From Treponema sp. (GTDB lineage: Bacteria > Spirochaetota > Spirochaetia > Treponematales > Treponemataceae): DNA of 64,000 nucleotides. The translations under genes and the position numbers were made by a program. Below the pieces are notes generated by a model. The model saw only the letters and a list, made by a program, of their open reading frames with translations, did no database searches and was not told the origin of the DNA. Below are positions 33,545 through 43,054 of the stretch, piece by piece; position 1 is the stretch's first letter; every line of letters begins with the position of its first letter. The stretch is from contig JAGBIY010000009.1 in the NCBI GenBank assembly GCA_017934745.1, forward strand, positions 62,001 through 126,000, read 5' to 3'.

Positions 33545-34698
33545 CGAAAAAATCCGCGTCCACCATCTTGACACTCGCATTCATGACGCTCACTTGCATT
33601 CTTCCCCTCTCGGCGAAGGACAGGTCAAGCGAAATCGAATCGAAAATCAAGACGATGGGCGTGAGGGAGAAAGTCGCGCAGATGTTCGTGGTGCGGCTTG
33701 AATCCCTCGACCCGGCGTTCGACAACGATGCCGTGCACAAATCGAGCTTGAAGGGAGCGACCGAAGTCAACGACAGAATCGAAGAGACGTTCGAAAGATA
33801 CCCGGCCGGCGGCGTTATTCTCTTCTCCAGAAACATCGAAAACCCAAGACAGACGAAGAAACTCACAAAGAAAATCCACGCTCTGAAATCCAGGAGCGGA
33901 ATCAGGCCGCTGACATTCATAGACGAGGAAGGCGGCATCGTCTCAAGGCTCGCGAACAACAAGGCCTTCGACCTCCCGAAATTCGAGAGCATGAAGAAAA
34001 TCGGAGATTCGGGGGACGAGGAGAACGCATGGAAAGCCGGAAAGACGATAGGGAAATACCTTGGAGAATTCGGCTTCGACGTTGACTTCGCGCCGGTCGC
34101 CGACGTGGACACGAACCCGCTGAACCCGATAATCGGAGACAGGGCGTTCAGCGAAGACCCGGAGGAAGCGGCGGGAATGTCCAGCGCGTTCTTGAAGGGA
34201 CTTGAGTCAGCGGGGACGAAAGGCTGCCTGAAGCACTTCCCCGGACACGGAGACACGCAGACAGACACCCACAAAGGCTACGCCGAAACGGGAAAGACGT
34301 GGGAGGAACTTCTCGAATGCGAGATGCTTCCGTTCAAAAGCGGAATAGAAAGCGGAGCGGACTTCATCATGACGGCCCACATTTCGGCTCCAAAAATCGA
34401 CAAAAGCGGCTCCCCTTCGACACTCTCAAAGACGATAACGACAGACAAGCTCCGCAAGGAACTCGGCTACGACGGAATAATCATAACTGACGCGATGGAG
34501 ATGTCGGCCATAACGAAGAACTACGGGAACGGCGAGGCCGTCATAAAGTCGATTCTCGCCGGAAGCGACATGATTCTGATTCCATACGACTACAGGGCCA
34601 CATTCGAGAGCGTCCTCGAAGCCGTGGAAAACGGCGTGATTCCAGAAGAGCGGATAAACGAAAGCGTGAGGCGAATCCTCAAAGTGAAATTCGAATAA
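33541..34698 (+). CDS. nagZ: GH3 beta-N-acetylhexosaminidase (NagZ-like), exported
   Basis: NagZ-type enzymes release GlcNAc from muropeptides. The 385-residue protein has a signal peptide (about 1-25), the GH3 segments FAPVADVDTNPLNPIIGDRAF and KHFPGHGDTQTDTH (about 231-244, the NagZ-specific loop with the His general acid), and the nucleophile Asp at about 317 in IIITDAMEM. Most Gram-negative NagZ are cytoplasmic, so export here is notable. The true start at 33541 is coupled to the upstream gene; an open frame extends further but runs through that gene. The repeat copy at 34721 follows. Confidence 0.88.
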   Translation: MTKKSASTILTLAFMTLTCILPLSAKDRSSEIESKIKTMGVREKVAQMFVVRLESLDPAFDNDAVHKSSLKGATEVNDRIEETFERYPAGGVILFSRNIENPRQTKKLTKKIHALKSRSGIRPLTFIDEEGGIVSRLANNKAFDLPKFESMKKIGDSGDEENAWKAGKTIGKYLGEFGFDVDFAPVADVDTNPLNPIIGDRAFSEDPEEAAGMSSAFLKGLESAGTKGCLKHFPGHGDTQTDTHKGYAETGKTWEELLECEMLPFKSGIESGADFIMTAHISAPKIDKSGSPSTLSKTITTDKLRKELGYDGIIITDAMEMSAITKNYGNGEAVIKSILAGSDMILIPYDYRATFESVLEAVENGVIPEERINESVRRILKVKFE

Positions 34699-34720
34699 AG
34701 ACAAATCAAAGAAAACATTT

Positions 34721-34884
34721 GGGCGAAAGTCGAGTTTTACACTCAGTAGCCGAAACAAGCGGAAGCGGGGTTCTGCACATGGAAACAATCTGCCACCGCG
34801 AAGCGGTACAGCCGTTTCCATGTGCAGGTTCCCGCTGGGAGCTTGTTTCGACAACTACGCTATGCATGAACTCAACTTTCGCCC
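34721..34884. repeat. Palindromic dispersed repeat, copy 1 (inverted orientation)
   Basis: A 164-base element whose ends are inverted repeats (GGGCGAAAGTCGAGTT against AACTCAACTTTCGCCC, one mismatch). Inside, CTGCACATGGAAAC (34773-34786) pairs perfectly with 34814-34827, and ACCGC-GAA-GCGGT (34795-34807) forms the tip. Its reverse complement matches copies 2 and 3. It lies between the 3' ends of convergent nagZ-like and deoD genes and could also serve as their terminator. Confidence 0.85.
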
Positions 34885-34892
34885 AAGAAAAA

Positions 34893-35597
34893 TCAAAGGG
34901 AAGCGATTGTGTCCAAAGCGAGCTTCATCATGTTCGTGAAGGTCGTTTGCCTTTCCTCGGCTGTCGTCGCGCCGCCGAGCAGGATGTGGTCGGAGACGGT
35001 CATGATTGCCATCGCCCTCCTCTTGTACTCGGCCGCCAAAGTGAACAGTTCCGCGCTCTCCATCTCGATTCCAAGAACGCCGTATTCGGCCCACTTCTTC
35101 CAGTTCTCGTTCTTGTCATAGAAAAAGTCGGACGAAGCGACAGAGCCTACTGAATAGCGGATTCCCATCTTCTCGGCGATTGAGTCGGCGGTCTTGACGA
35201 GCTTGAAGTCGGCGGTCGGAGCGAAATGCAGGGAGCCGAAACGCTGGTTCAAGAGGCAGGAATCCGAGCAGGCGGAATTGACGATTATGGTGTCACGAAG
35301 CTGGATGTCCTTCGTGACAGCGCCGCAAGTTCCCACGCGGATTGCGTTCTGCACGTTGTAGAATTTGAACAGCTCGGTCGCGTAAATCGAAAGGGACGGC
35401 TGCCCCATTCCGGTCCCCTGCACGCTGACCGGAACTCCCTTGTAGGTGCCGGTGAAGCCGAACATTCCACGGACTTCGTTGTAGCATTTTGCGTTCTCCA
35501 AGAAATTCTCGGCAATGAACTTAGCCCTGAGAGGGTCTCCCGGAAGAAGAACGTTCGGAGCGATTGCGCCCTCAGGCGCGTTGATGTGTGTACTCAT
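34893..35597 (-). CDS. deoD: Purine nucleoside phosphorylase, DeoD type
   Basis: DeoD splits purine nucleosides with phosphate. The 234-residue hexameric-type protein has the phosphate-binding [39 protein letters not shown], and the active-site [13 protein letters not shown] and [10 protein letters not shown] with the catalytic Asp. AGGAGG lies five bases before the ATG. The gene stands alone between the repeat copy and the chromate transporter genes. Confidence 0.96.
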   Translation of the reverse strand: MSTHINAPEGAIAPNVLLPGDPLRAKFIAENFLENAKCYNEVRGMFGFTGTYKGVPVSVQGTGMGQPSLSIYATELFKFYNVQNAIRVGTCGAVTKDIQLRDTIIVNSACSDSCLLNQRFGSLHFAPTADFKLVKTADSIAEKMGIRYSVGSVASSDFFYDKNENWKKWAEYGVLGIEMESAELFTLAAEYKRRAMAIMTVSDHILLGGATTAEERQTTFTNMMKLALDTIASL

Positions 35598-35642
35598 TTG
35601 GACCTCCTAAAAAATCAGAAAAATCAGAAAAAACAAAAAGAA

Positions 35643-36260
35643 TCAGCAGAAGACGACGCCGAAAACAGCCCCCGCCAAAACGACAAAGACCGGATGAATC
35701 TTCGTTTTGAAAAGGACACCCAGGCAGAGCATGTAGAAGACAGCACTCGGAGCCTGAATGTAGATGTTCGCCCATGTTGACACGTCGCTTGGAACAGCCG
35801 CATCAAGCCCCTTCAAAAGGGCGAGAATCACGATTCTGGCGGCGGCGACGGCGATGACACCGGAAACGGCCGGTCGCAGCGTGGAGAATGCCGCCTGCAC
35901 CCCGCTCTTCTCGGAGAACTTCCCGAAATACTTGGCGATGAGCATTATCGTTATGAGAGACGGAAGCACCTGCCCGAAAGTCGTGACGATGCCGCCGAAA
36001 ACGCCGTAAAGCTCGGTGCCGATGTATGTCGCCATGTTGATTCCGATTGGGCCGGGTGTGGACTCGGAGATGGCGACCATATTGAAGAACTTCTCGTCGG
36101 TCAAAAGATGGAAGTTGTCAACCAAAGTCTGCTGCATGATTGTGATTCCGACTTGGCCGCCGCCGATTGTTATCAAGCCTATGTAGAAAAAGACGGCGAC
36201 AAGGCAGAGCAGCCCCAACGCCGACTGAGAATTGATTTGCTCTATCATGAACTGTGTCAT
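35643..36260 (-). CDS. chrA: Chromate transporter subunit (second half)
   Basis: The CHR family exports chromate or imports an unknown anion; many members are split into two short proteins that work together. This 205-residue half has about six helices and the family motifs GLITIGGGQVGITIMQQ and SESTPGPIGINMATYIG. Its ATG overlaps the stop of the first half (ATGA at 36257-36260), so both are made together. Substrate is not provable from sequence. Confidence 0.9.
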   Translation of the reverse strand: MTQFMIEQINSQSALGLLCLVAVFFYIGLITIGGGQVGITIMQQTLVDNFHLLTDEKFFNMVAISESTPGPIGINMATYIGTELYGVFGGIVTTFGQVLPSLITIMLIAKYFGKFSEKSGVQAAFSTLRPAVSGVIAVAAARIVILALLKGLDAAVPSDVSTWANIYIQAPSAVFYMLCLGVLFKTKIHPVFVVLAGAVFGVVFC

Positions 36261-36868
36261 TTTCCGTCTCCTTTTCCATCTTCCACGCTTTTTTCCGCAG
36301 CGCGCTTCTCCTTCGCGGACAAATCGCCGCGGATTCCAGCAAGAAGCACGCCGAGCAGCGCGCTTCCAAGGATTATCCAGATTGTGCCGACATTGAAGAC
36401 GAAAATCAAAACGAACGAAAGCAGAAGCAGGAAAAAGCCGAAGACGTTCTTCACGGACTTTTTGGAGAACGAAAAGACCGCGCTCGTGAGAATGGCGGCT
36501 ACGGCGACGTTTATTCCGACCAAGGCCTTCTGCACCCAAACGATGTCGGCGAAGTTGGAAATGAAGAGGGCAATCACCGTTATGATGATGAGCGACGGAC
36601 AGACCATGCCGAACGTCGAGATGCATCCGCCGAGGATTTTCGCCCTCTTGTAGCCGACGAAAGTGGCCACGTTCACGGCGATGATTCCCGGAGTCGACTG
36701 GCCGATTGCGAAATAGTCCAAAAGCTCGTTGCTTTCGACCCAGTTCCTCTTCTCCACAAGCTCCCGTTCAAGAATCGGAAGCATGGCAATTCCCCCTCCG
36801 AAAGTGCAAAGCCCGATTTTAAAGAAAATCGAGAAAAGCTCCCAGAGCGTCTTCAAACTCGCATTCAT
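36257..36868 (-). CDS. chrA: Chromate transporter subunit (first half)
   Basis: The partner of the following gene, with FKIGLCTFGGGIAMLPIL and AIGQSTPGIIAVNVATFVGY near the N-terminus and about six membrane helices, ending in a charged cytoplasmic tail (GDLSAKEKRAAEKS). The ATG at 36868 follows AGAGGTG by eight bases; the further GTG start is less likely. malQ lies upstream in the same direction with about 40 bases between. Confidence 0.9.
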   Translation of the reverse strand: MNASLKTLWELFSIFFKIGLCTFGGGIAMLPILERELVEKRNWVESNELLDYFAIGQSTPGIIAVNVATFVGYKRAKILGGCISTFGMVCPSLIIITVIALFISNFADIVWVQKALVGINVAVAAILTSAVFSFSKKSVKNVFGFFLLLLSFVLIFVFNVGTIWIILGSALLGVLLAGIRGDLSAKEKRAAEKSVEDGKGDGK

Positions 36869-36908
36869 TGATTTTTCACCTCTTTTCACCTCGTTTTTTT
36901 CAATTTTC

Positions 36909-38573
36909 TCACCTGAAATACAGGACGTTCATCTCTTTGAGCCAAGCGGCCTTCTCGTCGGCCTTCGCCCCCTCGAACATCTTGGCGTCCGCCCTCCAGC
37001 TCCAGTTCGTGCCGGAAGTCGAAGGCATGTTCATCCTTCCCTCGGAGCCGACAGAGTAGACGTCCTGAACTGGAACAATCGCGAAATCGGCAATCGATGA
37101 AAGAGCCAGCCTCACAAGCTCCTGCGTGAGCTTTCCGGAGTCGCAGAGCTTCAAGGCGGCCTTGGTGTCGACTTTTTTGCCTTCGACATAGGAAGCAATC
37201 ATCGAGACGAAATCTTCCGAAACCGAATTCAAGAAGCCCTGGGTCGTGTCGTTGTCGTGCGTTCCCGTGTAGGCGACACAGTTGGCGGTCGTGAAGTTGT
37301 GCGGCAGGAACAGATTCTTGAGCGCACCGGCATTGTACTCGTTCTTGTCGAACCCGAACTGCAGAACCTTCATGCCAGGGAAGCCGCAGCTGTCGCGCAG
37401 AGCTGCCACCTCGTCGGTTATGATTCCGAGGTCCTCGGCTATGAGCGGCACCTCGTCCATGTCTGGATTCTCAGCCTGGAGCGCCTTCTTTATCGCGTCG
37501 AAAAGGGCTTTTCCGGGTCCCTTCACCCACTTACCGTTCACGGCGTTCTCGCTTCCGTAAGGAACGGCCCAATATGACTCGAACCCCCGAAAGTGGTCGA
37601 TTCTAACATAGTCGAAAAGCTTCGTCATCTGCTTCATTCTGGCGACCCACCATGAGTACTTGTCCTTTTTGAGGGCGTCCCAATCGTAGAGCGGATTTCC
37701 CCAAAGCTGTCCGATTGCGGAAAAATAATCAGGCGGAACACCGGCGACGTTCAGGAACCTGCCGTCTGAATCGAGCTGGAAGAATTTCTGGTTCGCCCAC
37801 ACGTCGGCGGAATCAGGGGCCACGAAAATCGGCAAGTCCCCGATTATCTTCACCCCCTTCGAATTCGCATACTCCTTGAGCTTGAGCCACTGATACGAAG
37901 CGAAGAACTGAACAACCTCGTACAGGATGCAGTCCTGATGCGAATTTATCCAGAATTCCACGGCCTTCTTGTCATGCTTGGAAAGTTTTTTCTCCCAATA
38001 GACATTCCATGAGCTTTTTACGTCTTTTCCAGTCTCCTCCCGCTCCTTTCTAGCCTTCTCGTCGTAGAAGTCCTTTATGCTCATGAAAGCCGCATAATCC
38101 TTGAGCCAGGACTCGTTCTCCTGGTAGAACTGGAAAAAGTCGAACTTCTTCTGCATTATCGAAGTCCGCATGAATTCAGGAACCGCCGGCGAATTTGGGT
38201 TCGTTATCGCGTCGAAGAATTTGTCGGCGATTTTTTTCAAGGCGTTCGTCTTCCAGTAGACGACGGCACCGTAATCGACGTTCCCGGATTTTTTGATGTA
38301 CTTGGGAACTTTCGCATCCTCAGGCGCGGCGAATCCGTCCTCAACAAGGTCGTCGATGTCGACGAGAAGCGGATTCAATGCGAACGAGGAGAAGCTCTGG
38401 TAGGGACTGTCACCGTAGCCCGTGGGGCCGAGCGGGAGCACCTGCCAAAGCTTGACGCCGCCCCTCTCAAGCCAATCCACGAATTTGAAGGCGGACTTTC
38501 CGAACGTTCCGATGCCCGGAGCATAGGGAAGCGAAGTCGGATGAAGAAGTATTCCAGATTTTCTATTTCTCAT
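36909..38573 (-). CDS. malQ: 4-alpha-glucanotransferase (amylomaltase, GH77)
   Basis: MalQ moves maltodextrin units between chains. The 554-residue protein shows GILLHPTSLPYAPGIGTFG, VLPLGPTGYGDSPYQSFSSFA, the nucleophile Asp in VRIDHFRGFESYWAVP, the acid Glu in LIAEDLGIITDEVAALR and the stabilising Asp in YTGTHDNDTTQGF. All are conserved GH77 sites. It probably starts an operon with the chromate transporter genes, or is single; a divergent promoter region shared with the SulP gene lies at 38574-38776. Confidence 0.96.
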   Translation of the reverse strand: MRNRKSGILLHPTSLPYAPGIGTFGKSAFKFVDWLERGGVKLWQVLPLGPTGYGDSPYQSFSSFALNPLLVDIDDLVEDGFAAPEDAKVPKYIKKSGNVDYGAVVYWKTNALKKIADKFFDAITNPNSPAVPEFMRTSIMQKKFDFFQFYQENESWLKDYAAFMSIKDFYDEKARKEREETGKDVKSSWNVYWEKKLSKHDKKAVEFWINSHQDCILYEVVQFFASYQWLKLKEYANSKGVKIIGDLPIFVAPDSADVWANQKFFQLDSDGRFLNVAGVPPDYFSAIGQLWGNPLYDWDALKKDKYSWWVARMKQMTKLFDYVRIDHFRGFESYWAVPYGSENAVNGKWVKGPGKALFDAIKKALQAENPDMDEVPLIAEDLGIITDEVAALRDSCGFPGMKVLQFGFDKNEYNAGALKNLFLPHNFTTANCVAYTGTHDNDTTQGFLNSVSEDFVSMIASYVEGKKVDTKAALKLCDSGKLTQELVRLALSSIADFAIVPVQDVYSVGSEGRMNMPSTSGTNWSWRADAKMFEGAKADEKAAWLKEMNVLYFR

Positions 38574-38776
38574 ATTTTACTCTCCTAGAAAAAGACGATT
38601 TGCTTAAAAACCTGCCCGACAAACAAAATTGCCGCTCAAGCACATAGATTTTACCACAGATAGGCCAAATTGTAGAATTTTGCATTTTCTGTTTTTCATT
38701 GAAAATTTCGCAAACATTGTCTTTTATGGCGAAAATCAGCATTATTTTAGAAAAACATACTTTATAGAGGAAAACA

Positions 38777-40498
38777 ATGTACAAACCAGAACTTGTAAAC
38801 TCTCTCAAGGGGTACACTGGAAAACAGTTCGCGACGGACTTCATCGCGGGAATCATCGTCGGAATAGTCGCGCTGCCGCTTTCAATCGCGTTCGCGATAG
38901 CGTCGGGCTGCAGCCCAGAGACAGGACTCTACACGGCAATCATCGCAGGCTTCTGCATCGCGGCCTTCGGCGGCACAAAAGTGCAGATTGGAGGGCCGAC
39001 AGGAGCCTTCACCGTCATCATATACGCAATCGTCAACAACCCACAGCTCGGAGTCGCGGGACTCGCCACGGCGACCGTTCTCGCGGGCGTCATGCTCATC
39101 CTTTTGGGAGTGTTCAAGCTCGGAGGACTCGTCAAATTCATCCCCTACACAATCGTAACGGGATTCACGGCCGGAATCGCGGTCACAATCGCGACAGGGC
39201 AAATCGGAGACTTCTTTGGAATGCACCCGGACTTCACGAACGGAATCACGGTCCTCGGAACGGAATACCAGAAGATGCCAGGAACCTTCGTCGGAAAAAT
39301 CGGAGTCTACGCGCAGTCGCTTTCATCAATCGACATCTATTCGACTGTCATGGCAGTCGTCTGCCTCGTGGTCATCTTCCTCTGGCCGAAAGTCACGAAG
39401 AAGATTCCAGGCTCCCTCGTGGTCATCGTCCTCGCGACGATAGCCAGCGTCGTTTTCTCATCGGCGTTCGGCATCAAGGTGGACACAATCGGAAAATTCG
39501 TGGACGGAAGCGCGCACTACACGATTCCGAGGGGACTCCCGACACCGCAGCTCCCGGACTTCTCGATAAACACGCTGCAGACGGTCTTCCCAACGGCAAT
39601 CTCAATCGCGGTCCTCGCCGCAATCGAGTCCCTTCTTTCGGCAGTTGTCGCGGACGGAATGATTGGTTCCAAGCACGACTCGAACAACGAGCTCATCGGA
39701 CAGGGGATCGCCAACATCCTCTCGCCGCTCTTCGGAGGACTTCCGGCGACAGGCGCAATCGCCCGCACGGCAACGAACATCAACAACGGAGGACGCACGC
39801 CAGTCGCGGGAATCGTGCACGCTGTGATTCTACTCTTGATAATGCTCTGCTTCGGGAAGTACGTGGAATACGTCCCGATGCCGGCCCTCGCGGCAGTGCT
39901 GATGAGCGTGGCCTGGAACATGGCTGGAATCCCGGCGATAAAGGCGCTCTCAAAAGGACAGAAATCGGACGTGGCGGTCTTGGCTGTCACGTTCCTGGTC
40001 ACGGTCTTCGTGGATTTGACATACGCTATCGGAGTCGGACTCATCATGGCGGCGTTCTTCTTCATCAAGAAAATCATCGAGCTTTCCGAAGTTCAGAGCG
40101 GCAACAAGACTGTCGTCACGGGAATCCTCGGAGACGGCCACACGGAGCAGATTGAGCTTCCAAAAGGCGTCATGGTCTACGAAATCGAAGGCTCCCTCTT
40201 CTTCGGAACGGTGAGGAAATTCGAATACGCCCTTGAAAGAGCGGGTTCGGACTGCAAAGTGCTCATCCTGCGCATGAGGAACACAATCTATTTGGATGCG
40301 GGCGGAATCAAGGCGCTCGAGCAGGCGCTTCAGTTGAGCGAAAAGAACAAGTTCACAATCGTCATCTCCGGAATCCACACGCAGCCGTACATGCTCCTCG
40401 AAAAGACCGGCATGGCGGACAGGCTCGGACGGGAGAACATCTTCGACAACATCAACGGCGCGCTCGAAAGGGCGAACGAACTCGTGAAGAACTTGTAG
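38777..40498 (+). CDS. SulP-family anion permease with STAS domain
   Basis: The 573-residue protein has 10-14 hydrophobic helices with the family signatures GIIVGIVALPLSIAFAIASG and FGGTKVQIGGPTGAFTVI. It then has GLPATGAIARTATNINNGG and a C-terminal STAS domain (about 440-570, VYEIEGSLFFGTVRKFE, LRMRNTIYLDAGGIKALE). SulP proteins move sulphate, bicarbonate or dicarboxylates; the substrate is open. AGAGG precedes the ATG. Its TAG stop overlaps the first base of repeat copy 2. Confidence 0.93.
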   Translation: MYKPELVNSLKGYTGKQFATDFIAGIIVGIVALPLSIAFAIASGCSPETGLYTAIIAGFCIAAFGGTKVQIGGPTGAFTVIIYAIVNNPQLGVAGLATATVLAGVMLILLGVFKLGGLVKFIPYTIVTGFTAGIAVTIATGQIGDFFGMHPDFTNGITVLGTEYQKMPGTFVGKIGVYAQSLSSIDIYSTVMAVVCLVVIFLWPKVTKKIPGSLVVIVLATIASVVFSSAFGIKVDTIGKFVDGSAHYTIPRGLPTPQLPDFSINTLQTVFPTAISIAVLAAIESLLSAVVADGMIGSKHDSNNELIGQGIANILSPLFGGLPATGAIARTATNINNGGRTPVAGIVHAVILLLIMLCFGKYVEYVPMPALAAVLMSVAWNMAGIPAIKALSKGQKSDVAVLAVTFLVTVFVDLTYAIGVGLIMAAFFFIKKIIELSEVQSGNKTVVTGILGDGHTEQIELPKGVMVYEIEGSLFFGTVRKFEYALERAGSDCKVLILRMRNTIYLDAGGIKALEQALQLSEKNKFTIVISGIHTQPYMLLEKTGMADRLGRENIFDNINGALERANELVKNL

Positions 40499-40663
40499 GT
40501 CGAATGTCGAGTTTATGCATATCGTAGTTGCAGAAACAAGCTCCCAGCGGGAACCCGTCCATCAAAACGGCAGTACCGCTTCGCGGTGGCTGAGTGTTTT
40601 GATGGACGGAACCCCGCTTCCGCTCGTTTCTGCCATTGCACCATGAAAACTCGACATTCGACC
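40498..40663. repeat. Palindromic dispersed repeat, copy 2
   Basis: This copy has perfect 17-base terminal inverted repeats (GGTCGAATGTCGAGTTT and its complement at 40647-40663). The inner stem CGTCCATCAAAAC (40556-40568) pairs perfectly with 40596-40608, and ACCGC-TTC-GCGGT is the tip. The inner stem differs from copy 1 but is still paired. It begins at the SulP stop codon and lies before the ankyrin-like gene. Confidence 0.88.
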
Positions 40664-40696
40664 AGATATTCATTTAGAGCAGAAAGTCCAACATTT

Positions 40697-42166
40697 ATGG
40701 AGGAAAATTTGAATCAGGAAAGAGAACTGGCGGCGGCAAAAACGTCTGCAGAAGCATCTGCAATAGAACAGACGCTCGTCTACATCTACAACTCGGTTTT
40801 CAAGGAGAACGTCTACAAGAGGCAGGACGACGCGAAGACTGAAAAATTCTTCGAGCAGGTCAGGGAAACTGCACCGGCCAAGGCTGATTTCTTCGAGCCG
40901 TGGTTCCGGGCATTCGTCTCGGTCGCCAAAAACGAAAGGGAGAGCGCGAGCGGGAATTTCTCGAAGGCTTTGGAAAACCTCGACGACAAGACACTCGAAG
41001 AAATCGGAAAGATGGAAAACGCCGACTACATACCGACCTTCCTACAGCAGGGATTCGCCTTCTTCATGTACATCGAGGACTTGGACTCGGCAAAGAAGTT
41101 CTGGCAGAAGGGAGCCGACAAGGGGCTTTTCGCGAAGCCAACCACCGACGACTTCTACGAAAAGTTCTTCAAGCGGTTCAACTCGAAGGAACAGTTCTGG
41201 GTTCAGTTTCCCCCGAAAATGTACTTCGACGCGGAAAAAGCCGGCGAAAAGTGCTTCCTCGACTACAAAGAATCCGCGAAAACCGACGACGAGCTTTTGG
41301 ATTCGATAAACGAGGCGGATTTCGACAGATTCAAGAAAGTAGCCGAATCGACGGACTTCGACAAAAGGAAAGTCGCTGGTGTCTCGCCGCTCTACTACGC
41401 GCTCCAGAGAAAGGCCTCTCTCAAGGCCGGAAGCGGGAAGTTCGTGGACGAGCTTGTGCAAATCCAGGCGAATTCGATGATTTCAAAGCTCGACCTCTCG
41501 GTCCTCACGGAGGAGCTTCGGAACAGGCAGTACCTCGAAATCTACCACCAGATGCGCGCGACCTACGAGAAAAGCGGGCTTGGGAAGATAATGTTCAACG
41601 CCATGTTCGGACGGGACGAGGAGATTGCCGGACGCATCGAAAAAATCGGCAATATAATAGAAGAAATCGTAAAAAGGACGGACGACGTGGACGCGTTCTC
41701 CAAGGACTCCGGCAACAGGACGCAGGCGAACGCGCTTCTTTTGGCGGGAGAGACAGGCGACACGGAATCGCTTGCCCTGCTCATCGGAAAGGGCGCGGAC
41801 GTTGACAGGGTTCTCGGACACGCCTCTTTCGGCCTCCGCTACAAGGACGGAAAGTCGGTCTCGACTAAAATTCCGAATTCGCTAATCTACAGGATGATTT
41901 CGTTCGCCCAGTACGACGCGCTCAAGTTCTACCTTGAGAATTTCAGCGACAAGGCGAAAAAGTCGATGACGGAGAAATCATCGAAATGCGACATCACCCC
42001 GCTCGTCTATCTGATTCTGAACACGCTCTACAATTCCCGCACGGAAGAGGAATACAAGAAGTCGAAGTCACTCGTTGACGGCTTCCTCCCGCTTTTCGAG
42101 AAAGCCGGAGCGAAGCTAGACGAGAACACGGCATTCGGCAGCGTGAAAAAGCTTTTGGGGCTGTAG
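40697..42166 (+). CDS. Large cytoplasmic protein with C-terminal ankyrin-like repeats
   Basis: The 489-residue product has a helical N-terminal part (EQTLVYIYNSVF... FFEQVRETAPAKADFFEPWF, resembling tetratricopeptide-type helices) and ankyrin-like units further on (DADFDRF-like ANALLLAGETGDTESLALLIGKGADVD; ITPLVYLILNTLYNSR). No signal peptide or membrane helix is seen. It may be a protein-interaction adaptor. The start is tentative: the ATG at 40697 has no ribosome site, while GGAGG inside codons 1-3 could serve a TTG at about 40710. Confidence 0.7.
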   Translation: MEENLNQERELAAAKTSAEASAIEQTLVYIYNSVFKENVYKRQDDAKTEKFFEQVRETAPAKADFFEPWFRAFVSVAKNERESASGNFSKALENLDDKTLEEIGKMENADYIPTFLQQGFAFFMYIEDLDSAKKFWQKGADKGLFAKPTTDDFYEKFFKRFNSKEQFWVQFPPKMYFDAEKAGEKCFLDYKESAKTDDELLDSINEADFDRFKKVAESTDFDKRKVAGVSPLYYALQRKASLKAGSGKFVDELVQIQANSMISKLDLSVLTEELRNRQYLEIYHQMRATYEKSGLGKIMFNAMFGRDEEIAGRIEKIGNIIEEIVKRTDDVDAFSKDSGNRTQANALLLAGETGDTESLALLIGKGADVDRVLGHASFGLRYKDGKSVSTKIPNSLIYRMISFAQYDALKFYLENFSDKAKKSMTEKSSKCDITPLVYLILNTLYNSRTEEEYKKSKSLVDGFLPLFEKAGAKLDENTAFGSVKKLLGL

Positions 42167-42222
42167 AGCGCTGCCAGGACGAGGATGGGACCGAATCTTT
42201 CCTTCATGGATGCAGCCGCCTC

Positions 42223-42246
42223 CGAGAATCGCAAATGCGATTCTCG
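42223..42246. repeat. Perfect 10-bp palindrome with tetraloop
   Basis: CGAGAATCGC-AAAT-GCGATTCTCG lies between the ankyrin-like gene and the BrnA-like gene. It is not followed by a T run, so it is not an obvious terminator. Its ATCGC/GCGAT core resembles the small hairpin nested in repeat copy 3. Confidence 0.6.
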
Positions 42247-42310
42247 CGAACTGAAGAAAACGACTGCGGAATCATCGGCGCAGGCTACTGGCGTCAAGGA
42301 AAAAAACGTT

Positions 42311-42559
42311 ATGAAGAACATTTACAACAATCCTGAACAATCTGTTATGGAATCATTGGACTCGGCTGTCGTCATAGAAGACTTTCTCCCCCCTCCATCG
42401 GAGCTTGTAAAAAAAACGCAAAAAGAGAAGATAACAATTTCTATTGACGCTGACTGCATTCGATTCTTCAAGATTGAAGCTGAAAAGCACAATACAAAGT
42501 ATCAAACCATGATGAATGAAGTGCTTTCCCAATACGCAAGGCATTATGCCGAAACATGA
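42311..42559 (+). CDS. BrnA/CopG-like antitoxin without adjacent toxin
   Basis: The 82-residue product starts at an ATG preceded by AAGGA. Its C-terminal half, KITISIDADCIRFFKIEAEK followed by KYQTMMNEVLSQYARHY, is the ribbon-helix-helix of the BrnA/DUF4415 group, in which the antitoxin binds both its toxin and DNA. A BrnT toxin normally sits directly upstream; the 144 bases before this gene hold none. It may be an orphan or an autonomous regulator. Confidence 0.75.
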   Translation: MKNIYNNPEQSVMESLDSAVVIEDFLPPPSELVKKTQKEKITISIDADCIRFFKIEAEKHNTKYQTMMNEVLSQYARHYAET

Positions 42560-42584
42560 CTGCAGGTTGTAGCGTTTTCAGAAC

Positions 42585-42908
42585 TCACATCGACTCGAAG
42601 ACGTTTCGGACGGTATCCTCTATCCTCGAAAGCAGCTCGGTCTCAAGCGTCCGTCCGAACGCTTCCTCGAACTGAGCGCACTTGTTCTCCGGGCAGCCGT
42701 CTTCCCTGAAAAGCGCGGACGGCGGGATTCCCAATATTTCTGCGATTTTGTCGACCATTTCAGGCTGCGGCCAAGTGTCCTTGTTCTCGATTTGGTTTAT
42801 GTAGGCGATGCTGCGCCCCACTGCATGGGACAATTTTTCCTGCGACATGCCAATCTTCTTTCTATAAAACTTCAGGTTGTTTACAAACACCACTCTAATC
42901 GCGCTCAT
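42585..42908 (-). CDS. XRE-family transcriptional regulator
   Basis: The 107-residue protein has an N-terminal helix-turn-helix (NLKFYRKKIGMSQEKLSHAV... YINQIENKDTWPQPEMVDKI) and a C-terminal helical part, about 70-107, that may bind a partner. The ATG at 42908 gives MSAIRVVFVNN; no clear ribosome site is seen. It is convergent with the BrnA-like gene and divergent from the two-gene cassette at 43055, which it may control. Confidence 0.82.
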   Translation of the reverse strand: MSAIRVVFVNNLKFYRKKIGMSQEKLSHAVGRSIAYINQIENKDTWPQPEMVDKIAEILGIPPSALFREDGCPENKCAQFEEAFGRTLETELLSRIEDTVRNVFESM

Positions 42909-43054
42909 TTTTAAAAGATGCACTTTTGTTTTGAATGTGATTACATTATGAAACTAAAATTAAAGCAAAATTTGGTGAATTTTATGGTAAAATAATGTAA
43001 GATGGATGGGAGAGGGAGATTTTGAAAAAATATGGGGAGAGGTAAAGATAAAAG

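Noticed and set aside
38629..40155. 508-residue Arg/His-rich plus-strand frame
   Set aside because: It is the out-of-frame reading of the SulP permease gene, which has clear motifs in its own frame.
40900..41805. 301-residue Arg-rich plus-strand frame
   Set aside because: It is an out-of-frame reading of the ankyrin-like gene with no family features.
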